Source: Nitrospiraceae bacterium (GTDB lineage Bacteria; Nitrospirota; Nitrospiria; Nitrospirales; Nitrospiraceae). From it: a stretch of 5,478 bases of DNA. The position numbers and the translations under genes were made by a program. The notes under the pieces are model-generated. The model made no database searches. It was not told the origin of the DNA and was given only the letters and a program-made list of their open reading frames with translations. Within the stretch, counting starts at the first letter, position 1. Each line of letters starts with the position of its first letter. Location of the stretch: the NCBI GenBank assembly GCA_011391455.1, contig JAABQN010000144.1, positions 1-5,478 of the forward strand. The letters run 5' to 3'. Below, in pieces: positions 1 to 5,442 of this stretch.

Positions 1-12
1 TAACGAAAACCC

Positions 13-1911
13 ATGACTGCGAAACCAAAGAAAAAACCTGGCAAGAAAAATCCGGCACTGGAAATCAAGCCGGCGGCAGGCAAGCCGATCCTGATCACCG
101 ATGTCGCCTTGCGCGACGGCCATCAGTCGCTCTTGGCCACGCGCATGCGGACAGAGGACATGCTGCCCATCGCCCAAAAGCTCGATGCCGTCGGCTATTG
201 GTCACTCGAAGTCTGGGGCGGCGCCACGTTCGATACCTGCCTGCGATTCCTCAAAGAGGATCCATGGGAACGGCTTCGCGCGCTGCGCGCCGCCATGCCC
301 AACACCAAGCTCCAAATGCTTCTCCGCGGGCAGAACCTGGTCGGCTATCGGCACTATGCCGACGATGTGCTGGAACGGTTCATTGAACGATCCGCCGCCA
401 ATGGCATCGACGTCTTTCGCATCTTCGATGCGCTGAACGATATCCGCAACGTCGAACGGGCCATGCGGGAAGTCAAAGCCTGCGGTAAACATGTCGAAGC
501 CGCCATCAGCTACACCGTGAGTCCCGTCCACAGCGTGGAGCGTTTCGTCAACATGGCGAAGCAGTTGGAGGACTTGGGAACCGACACACTCTGTATCAAA
601 GACATGGCCGGGCTCTTGACGCCGCTCGATGCCTATCACCTCATACGCCGGATCAAAGCAGCGGTAAAGGTCCCGATCCATTTGCATTCACACTACACCT
701 CAGGGATGGCTTCGATGACCTCCCTGATGGCGATCCTGGGCGGTCTGGACATGCTGGATACGTCCATCTCCCCGTTGGCCGGTGGCACCTCGCATCCGCC
801 GACGGAAACGATGGTGGCCTCGTTGCGCAATACCCCATACGACACGGGGCTGGATCTCGCCTCGTTCCTCCCGATCACCGAACATTTCCGTTCCGTTCGG
901 CGGAAGTATCGACAGTTCGAGAGCGAGTTTACCGGAGTCGATGCCGAGATCCTCACCTCCCAAATTCCCGGAGGCATGCTCTCGAATCTCGCTGCGCAAC
1001 TGACTGAACAGAATGCGCTCGATCGGATGAAAGAAGTCCTGGATGAAGTGCCGCGTGTCCGGAAGGAAATGGGCTATCCCCCGCTGGTCACCCCGACCAG
1101 TCAAATTGTTGGCACCCAAGCCACACTCAACGTCCTGACGGGCGAACGGTATAAAGTCATCACCACGGAAACCAAGAACTATTTTCTCGGGCTCTACGGG
1201 CGGGCGCCGGGCCTCCTCGATCGCGACATCATGGCCCGCGCAATCGGGGACGACTCTCCGATCAAGACGCGGCCCGCCGATCGGTTGGAGCCAGAACTCG
1301 AAGCCACCAAAAAAGGGTTACCCGCCTCGGCCACCACGATAGAAGATCAGCTGTCGTTCACCCTGTTCCCCACGATCGCACGAGACTTCTTCGAGGCGCG
1401 CGAGAAGGGAGACCTGACGCTGGAACCCCTGGAGGGCTTCTTGCCCAGTGGACCGGCTGCGGCCACTGAACTCCATTTGGCCCCGGCCGAATTCAACGTC
1501 ACGGTCCATGGCGAGACCTACCATGTACAGGTATCCGGTTCCGGACGGAAGGTTGACGGCCGCAAACCCTATTACATCCGGGTCAACGATAAACTCGAAG
1601 AGGTCTCCTTGGAACCGATCCGGGAAATCCTGGCCGGCGTGCCGGAGGCTCCAGACGCTGGCGCAGGCACTAAACGCAAACGGCCCAGGCCGTCCAAGCC
1701 GGGAGACGTGGCCCCCCCGATGCCGGGCCGCGTCGTCAAAGTACTCGTAGCCATGGATGTCATGGTCAAGGCCGGCACCCCCCTCCTGATTATCGAGGCC
1801 ATGAAGATGGAAAGCCAAGTTCCGGCGCCGATCGACGGAAAAGTTACCGCGATCCTGGTCGCCGAGGGCGACAATGTGAAGACGGATGAAACGGTCATCC
1901 AGCTGGAGTAG
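13..1911 (+). CDS. pycB: Pyruvate carboxylase subunit B / oxaloacetate decarboxylase alpha-type biotin carboxyltransferase
   Basis: This 632-residue protein carries the carboxyltransferase and biotin-carrier parts of a 2-oxoacid carboxylase; it moves carboxyl groups between its biotin and pyruvate/oxaloacetate. The carboxyltransferase barrel (about 25-300) shows RDGHQS with metal ligand D35, LLRGQN with probable substrate-binding R105, CIKDMAG with K196 as the expected carbamylated lysine, HSH with metal ligands H225 and H227, and GTSHPPTE with probable catalytic T259. The conserved carboxylase domain runs to about 500. A Pro/Ala and Lys/Arg-rich linker (541-568) leads to the biotinyl domain, with EAMKM and biotin acceptor K598. 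The start is firm: an in-frame TAA at 1-3 excludes anything further upstream. The N-terminus is a basic tail of about 24 residues. No biotin carboxylase or sodium-pump subunits lie in the window, so pyruvate carboxylase, 2-oxoglutarate carboxylase large subunit (CfiA-like) and Na+-pumping decarboxylase cannot be fully separated. Pyruvate carboxylase is my preferred reading. Confidence 0.93.
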   Translation: MTAKPKKKPGKKNPALEIKPAAGKPILITDVALRDGHQSLLATRMRTEDMLPIAQKLDAVGYWSLEVWGGATFDTCLRFLKEDPWERLRALRAAMPNTKLQMLLRGQNLVGYRHYADDVLERFIERSAANGIDVFRIFDALNDIRNVERAMREVKACGKHVEAAISYTVSPVHSVERFVNMAKQLEDLGTDTLCIKDMAGLLTPLDAYHLIRRIKAAVKVPIHLHSHYTSGMASMTSLMAILGGLDMLDTSISPLAGGTSHPPTETMVASLRNTPYDTGLDLASFLPITEHFRSVRRKYRQFESEFTGVDAEILTSQIPGGMLSNLAAQLTEQNALDRMKEVLDEVPRVRKEMGYPPLVTPTSQIVGTQATLNVLTGERYKVITTETKNYFLGLYGRAPGLLDRDIMARAIGDDSPIKTRPADRLEPELEATKKGLPASATTIEDQLSFTLFPTIARDFFEAREKGDLTLEPLEGFLPSGPAAATELHLAPAEFNVTVHGETYHVQVSGSGRKVDGRKPYYIRVNDKLEEVSLEPIREILAGVPEAPDAGAGTKRKRPRPSKPGDVAPPMPGRVVKVLVAMDVMVKAGTPLLIIEAMKMESQVPAPIDGKVTAILVAEGDNVKTDETVIQLE

Positions 1912-2878
1912 CCTGAAAGCCCCACGTGCCCCCGTTCATGCATGCAGACAGGCCCTTGCTGCGCTGCTCACCTTCATCCTGTTATGTCAGACCATGATCG
2001 CCTGCTCGTCTCCCTCGCCGATTCCGGCACAGTTCGACGCCATTGAGCGCATACCCATTCATACCGTCCTCGTCCATGGCCAGCAAATCGCCTATCTGGA
2101 TGTCGGTACAGGCCCACCGGTCATTTTGATCCACGGCTTCGGGGGATCGATGTGGCAATGGGAATATCAGCAGCACGCACTGTCGCAGCACTTCCGTGTC
2201 CTTACGCTCGATTTACCAGGCGCAGGGCTGTCCGATAAACCTGAGATCGACTACCGGCCGGACCAGATGCTGGACTTCTTTGTCGGGTTCATGGACGCCG
2301 TGAAGATCCCGCAGGCCACGTTAGTCGGCAATTCCATGGGCGCCGGCTTGGCCATCGGCATGGCGCTGACGCATCCCGCACAGGTCGACAAGCTCGTCCT
2401 GATTGACGGGCTGCCGCCACATGTCATGGAAAAACTCACCAGCCCGTCGGTCAGACGCGCCCTGGAAACCAGCGCACCATCCTGGCTCGTCTCATTCGGC
2501 AACAGGCTGTTCGGCGGACTGATGATTGAGTCTGTCCTCAGAGAAATCGTGCATGATCCGGCACTCATCACGCCGGCTGTCATCGAACGGTCCAATCGTA
2601 ACCGTCAACGCCCCGGACTTATCAAACCTATATTGGCCGTCAAAGGAAGCCTTCCATTATGGGAGTCCGGATATGCCACACATATCGGTGAAATCACCCA
2701 CCCCACGCTGGTGCTTTGGGGAGAAGAAGATCGGGTGTTCCCCCTCGCCGTAGGCGAAGAACTCCACCAGACTATCAAGCGGTCACGATTCATCCGAATC
2801 CCCAAGGCAGGACACATCCCACAGTGGGAACGACCCGATTTAGTCAACCAGGAACTCATCACCTTTATTCGCCGCTAA
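1886..2878 (+). CDS. Predicted lipoprotein alpha/beta-fold hydrolase
   Basis: This 330-residue alpha/beta-hydrolase probably cleaves an ester or similar bond; the substrate cannot be read from sequence. The fold motifs are in order: HGFGG oxyanion loop (83-87), DLPGAGLSD (109-117), nucleophile elbow GNSMG with S150, a cap region about 178-265, WGEEDR with acid D282, and AGH with H310. A serine nucleophile argues against epoxide hydrolases and haloalkane dehalogenases, which use Asp. The N-terminus has basic residues (K2, R3, K11, R14, R21), a hydrophobic stretch 23-39 and then C40 followed by SSPSP. This fits a lipoprotein signal, although the lipobox MIAC has Met instead of Leu at -3. The ATG at 1886 overlaps the end of the carboxylase gene by 26 bases with only a weak GAAG upstream. 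No other in-frame ATG keeps the signal sequence, so this start is the most sensible. The overlap suggests co-transcription and translational coupling with the carboxylase. Confidence 0.85.
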   Translation: MKRSSSWSSLKAPRAPVHACRQALAALLTFILLCQTMIACSSPSPIPAQFDAIERIPIHTVLVHGQQIAYLDVGTGPPVILIHGFGGSMWQWEYQQHALSQHFRVLTLDLPGAGLSDKPEIDYRPDQMLDFFVGFMDAVKIPQATLVGNSMGAGLAIGMALTHPAQVDKLVLIDGLPPHVMEKLTSPSVRRALETSAPSWLVSFGNRLFGGLMIESVLREIVHDPALITPAVIERSNRNRQRPGLIKPILAVKGSLPLWESGYATHIGEITHPTLVLWGEEDRVFPLAVGEELHQTIKRSRFIRIPKAGHIPQWERPDLVNQELITFIRR

Positions 2879-2908
2879 CAGGATGCTGAAACAGTCCGCC
2901 AGCATGAG
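2876..2908. repeat. Short repeat-like element with ATGCTG/CAGCAT stem after the hydrolase stop
   Basis: Directly after the TAA comes CAGGATGCTGAAACAGTCCG and then CCAGCAT. ATGCTG (2883-2888) and CAGCAT (2900-2905) are a perfect 6-bp inverted repeat with an 11-base loop. No T-run follows, so it is not a convincing Rho-independent terminator. From memory, very similar text occurs as a dispersed intergenic repeat in Nitrospira genomes. If so, this is the left end of a broken copy; this was not verified. Confidence 0.45.
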
Positions 2909-2914
2909 AAGGCC

Positions 2915-3009
2915 GTTATTGGGTTTGTTTGGTCTGTTTTGTTTGTTTGGTTAAATGAAATTACCAAACCAACCAGAGGAACAAAACAAACCAGATGAAC
3001 CAGATAAAC
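2915..3009. repeat. Long imperfect hairpin built of 9-nt units (GTTTGGTTT-like)
   Basis: The left arm is four tandem 9-mers: ATTGGGTTT (2918-2926), GTTTGGTCT (2927-2935), GTTTTGTTT (2936-2944) and GTTTGGTTA (2945-2953). After a loop of about seven bases, the right arm carries five 9-mers in the opposite orientation: TTACCAAAC (2961-2969), CAACCAGAG (2970-2978), GAACAAAAC (2979-2987), AAACCAGAT (2988-2996) and GAACCAGAT (2997-3005). Left units 1-4 pair with the right units at 2997, 2988, 2979 and 2961, leaving the unit at 2970-2978 as a one-unit bulge. Counting G-U pairs, about 33 of 36 positions can pair in a plus-strand RNA. It contains no ORF and has no poly-U tail. It could end or protect the upstream transcript, or be a mobile or replicating repeat; its role is unknown. 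Confidence 0.85.
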
Positions 3010-3134
3010 TGAGCTTGTCCCAGACATGTGGACCATCGCGGTTCTGCTGTGTCAGAATAGCCGCACGTATCTTGAGAACAACCCATACGCACACCACCGT
3101 ATTCTTGATAGTAGTATAGACACCGTCACTTCAC
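3010..3134. other. Spacer upstream of the thiol peroxidase gene, no clear promoter
   Basis: This AT-richer stretch lies between the 9-nt-unit hairpin and the tpx ribosome binding site and probably holds the tpx promoter. TATAGA at 3115-3120 resembles a -10 box and TTGAGA at 3072-3077 resembles a -35 box, but they are not spaced to work together. TATTCT at 3100-3105 would leave a 22-base spacer after TTGAGA, which is too long. An open frame entering from ATG 3026 runs in phase into tpx but has no ribosome binding site. I see no confident promoter. Confidence 0.3.
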
Positions 3135-3145
3135 TAAGGAGGGGA
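3135..3145 (+). promoter_or_regulatory. Strong Shine-Dalgarno sequence for the thiol peroxidase gene
   Basis: TAAGGAGGGGA matches the consensus complement of the 16S rRNA 3' end at all but one position. GGAGG (3138-3142) sits nine bases before ATG 3152. It decides the start: the in-phase ATG at 3026 lacks such a site and would bury the lipoprotein signal peptide 42 residues inside the protein. It is the best ribosome binding site in the window. Confidence 0.9.
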
Positions 3146-3151
3146 GATAAT

Positions 3152-3817
3152 ATGAAGGCAGGATATCGAACGGTTATTGGGGCGGCACTCTGCATGACGA
3201 TCGGATTGACCGGATGCTCAAGTACCGGCAACTTCGGTGGAGCCAATTTTCTCTACAAGAACTACACAGTCGCTGACGGCAGTGCCGTGGCTGGTGAGGG
3301 CCGCTCGGTTCTCTTCGAGAGAAAGCCCCTGGCCCTTTCGGGAACCGGCATTAAAGTCGGCGACTCCCTGCGGGAGGCGAATCTGACACAGGCGGACCTG
3401 TCGCCGATCAACATTACCGACACAAAGGGCAAGGGCAAGGTCCGGATCATCAGTGTCGTCCCGTCGCTCGACACTCCGGTGTGCGAAGAGCAAACCCATT
3501 ATCTGAGCGAGAAAAATAAGGGCCTCGATAAGATGGTTGAACTGGTCACCGTGAGCGTCGATACGCCTTTTGCACAAAAGCGATTTGCCAAAGAAGCCCA
3601 CATCGGCAATGTCACATTCCTCTCAGATTACAAAGATGCTGAATTCGGGAAAGCCTACGGACTCTTTATCAAGGGGCCCCACATCCTGGCTCGCACAGTT
3701 ATGGTGATTGATGCCAACAACACTGTGCGGTATCTGCAGATCACGCCTGAACTGACCCAGCTACCGGACCTGGATAAGGCCTTCGCCGTGGCAAAGTCAT
3801 TGATCACTGCAAGCTAG
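3152..3817 (+). CDS. tpx: Lipoprotein thiol peroxidase (Tpx-family peroxiredoxin), resolving cysteine missing
   Basis: This 221-residue peroxiredoxin of the Tpx family should reduce hydrogen peroxide and organic peroxides with thiol reductant. The N-terminus has K2 and R6, a hydrophobic segment 8-20 and the canonical lipobox LTGC with C22, followed by Ser-Ser, so it is predicted to be lipid-anchored in the envelope (outer membrane favoured by S23). A linker (23-50) precedes the Tpx domain, about 52-219. The active site PSLDTPVC gives T108 and peroxidatic C111, and LARTVMVID gives R181, matching T58, C61 and R133 of E. coli Tpx. In the segment PFAQKRFAKEA, A146 stands where E. coli has resolving C95. 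The only cysteines are C14 (signal peptide), C22 (lipidated) and C111, so the mature enzyme appears to be one-cysteine type. It is longer than the usual Tpx (about 165-170) because of the signal and linker. The reductant is unknown. Confidence 0.92.
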   Translation: MKAGYRTVIGAALCMTIGLTGCSSTGNFGGANFLYKNYTVADGSAVAGEGRSVLFERKPLALSGTGIKVGDSLREANLTQADLSPINITDTKGKGKVRIISVVPSLDTPVCEEQTHYLSEKNKGLDKMVELVTVSVDTPFAQKRFAKEAHIGNVTFLSDYKDAEFGKAYGLFIKGPHILARTVMVIDANNTVRYLQITPELTQLPDLDKAFAVAKSLITAS

Positions 3818-3831
3818 ACCAAGGAAAAAAG

Positions 3832-3950
3832 CTAAGGTCGAGGTTGAGGCTAATGCCAAGAGGTTCGAGGTTCTGCGTTCGAGGATTTAGAACTTCGAAC
3901 TCGAAACCTCAAACTATTCTGTTGCAGCCTTAACCTCAGCCTTCCCTTAG
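3832..3950. repeat. Long imperfect hairpin of 6- and 7-nt AGGTTG/AGGTTCG-like units
   Basis: This element fills most of the 142-base spacer between tpx and sthA. The left arm has hexamers AGGTCG, AGGTTG, AGGCTA and ATGCCA (3835-3858), then heptamers AGGTTCG, AGGTTCT, GCGTTCG and AGGATTT (3861-3888). The right arm is the reverse: 3893-3910 pairs with 3867-3884 (14 of 18 identical after reverse-complementing) across an 8-base loop, ATTTAGAA. The hexamers CAGCCT, TAACCT and CAGCCT (3925-3942) mirror the AGGTTG-type units. The outer ends CTAAGG (3832-3837) and CCTTAG (3945-3950) are perfect complements. The structure ends nine bases before the sthA ATG. There is no terminal U-run, so a classical terminator is not supported, though such a structure could still limit read-through or protect the tpx mRNA. 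Confidence 0.85.
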
Positions 3951-3959
3951 AATGAAACG

Positions 3960-5384
3960 ATGGCCCAATACGATCTTCTCGTCATAGGGAGTGGACCAGC
4001 CGGACAGAAGGCCGCGGTCCAGGCCGCTAAGCTCGGCAAGAAAGTCGGCATCGTCGAGCGCAAAGCAACCGTCGGCGGCGTCTCCACCAACACCGGCACC
4101 ATCCCCAGCAAAGCCCTCCGCGAAGCTGTCCTCTATCTTTCGGGGTTTCGTCAACGCAACCTGTACGGAGCCGGTTATCGTCTGAAAAAGACGGTCACCA
4201 TCGAAGATCTCGCCTTTCGCGCCAACCACATCATCAAGAACGAAATCGAGATCGTGGAAGACCAGATGGCGCGTAATCGCATCGACCTGATCTATGGAGA
4301 GGCCAGCTTCATCGATCCTCACCAGCTCCTCATTCAACAGGCCGGCACGTTGGCTGAACATGGTGCCCACATAATCATCATCGCAGTGGGGACTGAGCCG
4401 ACCAGGCCGGACGACATTCCATTCGACGGGCAAACGATTATCGACACCGATGGCCTCGTTACGCTGAAACACCTTCCAACTTCGATGGTCATTGTCGGCG
4501 GTGGCGTAATCGGCACAGAGTACGCATCGATCTTGGCCATGATCGGTGTGTCGGTCATTCTGATCGACAAGCGACCACGCTTGCTCGAATTTGTCGATGC
4601 TCAGATCATCGAAGCCTTGCAGCGTCAGATGACAGATATCGGCGTCACGATCTACCATGATGAAGAAGCCGTCGCGATCCGAAAAGAGTCCGACGGGCAG
4701 GTCACAGTCTCGCTGGCACACCGGCCACTCATTACTACCACGACGCTCATGTATGCCATCGGCCGCATCGGCGCCACGAAGCGCCTGAACCTCGAAGCCG
4801 TCGGCATCAAGCCGGATGAACGAGGCCGCATAATCGTGAATGAGAATTTCCAAACAGCCGTCCCCCATATCTACGCTGCCGGAGACGTGATCGGCTTTCC
4901 CGCCTTGGCCTCTACCTCCATGCAGCAAGGACGCCATGCCGCCTGCCATGCCTTTAACCATCCCGACCACATAGACACAGACCTCCTGCCCTACGGCATC
5001 TACGCCATTCCTGAAATCTCCACGGTGGGGCGGAATGAGGAAGAGCTGACTAAGGAAGAGATTCCCTATGCGGTCGGCATCGCCCACTATCGGGAAATTG
5101 CCCGTGGACAGCTGATCGGCGATGACACCGGTATGCTGAAGCTGCTGTTTCATCGCCACACCCATGCACTCCTGGGCGTCCATGCCATCGGTGAAGGGGC
5201 CACGGAACTCATTCACATAGGCCAAGCCGTCATGGCTTACAAGGGAAAAGTCGATTACTTCATCGACACGGTCTTCAACTACCCAACCCTGGCGGAATGT
5301 TATAAAGTCGCCGCGCACGACGGCATCAATCGTCTGCCGAGACCCTGGCCTGAGAAGACGTTAGACGTGAAACGTGAAACGTGA
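3960..5384 (+). CDS. sthA: Soluble pyridine nucleotide transhydrogenase (Si-specific, FAD flavoprotein)
   Basis: This 474-residue cytosolic flavoenzyme of the lipoamide dehydrogenase/glutathione reductase fold moves hydride between NADPH and NAD+, balancing the two pools. It shows the FAD-binding GSGPAG (10-15), GTIPSKALREAV (46-57), AVGTEPTRP (142-150), the second dinucleotide site GGGVIG (180-185), YAIGR (265-269), and the FAD-contacting AAGDVIGFPALAS (306-318). The C-terminal dimerisation domain ends with FNYPTLAE (439-446). NYPT replaces the catalytic HPT of disulfide reductases, and the redox pair CxxxxC is S42 and T47, so it cannot be a dithiol enzyme; GTIPSK and NYPT are typical of SthA. 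S42 is where E. coli SthA retains one cysteine. The ATG at 3960 has no recognisable Shine-Dalgarno sequence and lies nine bases after a hairpin. The tail after NRLPRPWPEK is extra compared with E. coli, and its last eight residues (TLDVKRET) come from a 7-nt repeat array. Confidence 0.93.
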   Translation: MAQYDLLVIGSGPAGQKAAVQAAKLGKKVGIVERKATVGGVSTNTGTIPSKALREAVLYLSGFRQRNLYGAGYRLKKTVTIEDLAFRANHIIKNEIEIVEDQMARNRIDLIYGEASFIDPHQLLIQQAGTLAEHGAHIIIIAVGTEPTRPDDIPFDGQTIIDTDGLVTLKHLPTSMVIVGGGVIGTEYASILAMIGVSVILIDKRPRLLEFVDAQIIEALQRQMTDIGVTIYHDEEAVAIRKESDGQVTVSLAHRPLITTTTLMYAIGRIGATKRLNLEAVGIKPDERGRIIVNENFQTAVPHIYAAGDVIGFPALASTSMQQGRHAACHAFNHPDHIDTDLLPYGIYAIPEISTVGRNEEELTKEEIPYAVGIAHYREIARGQLIGDDTGMLKLLFHRHTHALLGVHAIGEGATELIHIGQAVMAYKGKVDYFIDTVFNYPTLAECYKVAAHDGINRLPRPWPEKTLDVKRET

Positions 5385-5385
5385 G
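5358..5385 (+). repeat. Tandem 7-nt array ACGTGAA, overlapping the sthA stop
   Basis: Four exact-length units stand head to tail: ACGTTAG (5358-5364), ACGTGAA (5365-5371), ACGTGAA (5372-5378) and ACGTGAG (5379-5385). They encode SthA residues 467-474 and supply its TGA stop (5382-5384). Because seven is not a multiple of three, the units are read in different frames and the protein tail is not itself repetitive. Opposed units at 5443-5477 make this the probable left arm of a third spacer hairpin. Confidence 0.85.
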
Positions 5386-5423
5386 GCGCTAGGGAACCGG
5401 ACCCACCACATGGGAATAGCGCC
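5385..5423. other. GGCGCTA/TAGCGCC stem downstream of sthA
   Basis: GGCGCTA (5385-5391) and TAGCGCC (5417-5423) are perfect 7-bp complements enclosing 25 bases that include GGG, CCC and TGGG tracts. The stem follows the sthA stop at once, but no T-run comes after it, so it is at best a weak or factor-dependent terminator. It may instead be part of a larger structure made with the flanking 7-nt arrays. Confidence 0.5.
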
Positions 5424-5442
5424 GTTGGTACAATCGTCCCTC

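Noticed and set aside
2915..3009. Rho-independent terminator after the hydrolase gene
   Set aside because: The stem is long but AT-rich and imperfect, and no run of T follows the right arm. An effect on transcript ends is possible but a classical terminator is not shown.
2915..3009. CRISPR array or phage attachment site
   Set aside because: The units are directly adjacent with no unique spacers, and the two arms are in opposite orientation. No cas, integrase or recombinase gene is present.
3026..3151. A longer thiol peroxidase starting at ATG 3026
   Set aside because: There is no ribosome binding site before 3026, and the extra 42 residues would sit in front of a complete lipoprotein signal. 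The strong TAAGGAGGGGA site fixes the start at 3152.
3936..5318. A 460-codon open frame on the minus strand opposite sthA
   Set aside because: It mirrors the codon structure of sthA on the other strand and its translation shows no recognisable family motif. The plus-strand reading has full FAD and NAD(P) motifs, so this is a shadow frame.
5429..5434. TACAAT as a -10 promoter box for a downstream gene
   Set aside because: No -35-like hexamer lies at a suitable distance upstream, and the downstream gene is outside the window.
5385..5440. Integron attC-like site around GGCGCTA...TAGCGCC and GTTGGTA
   Set aside because: The GTTRRRY and RYYYAAC core sites are not matched and no integrase or cassette is nearby. 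The short stem alone is not enough.
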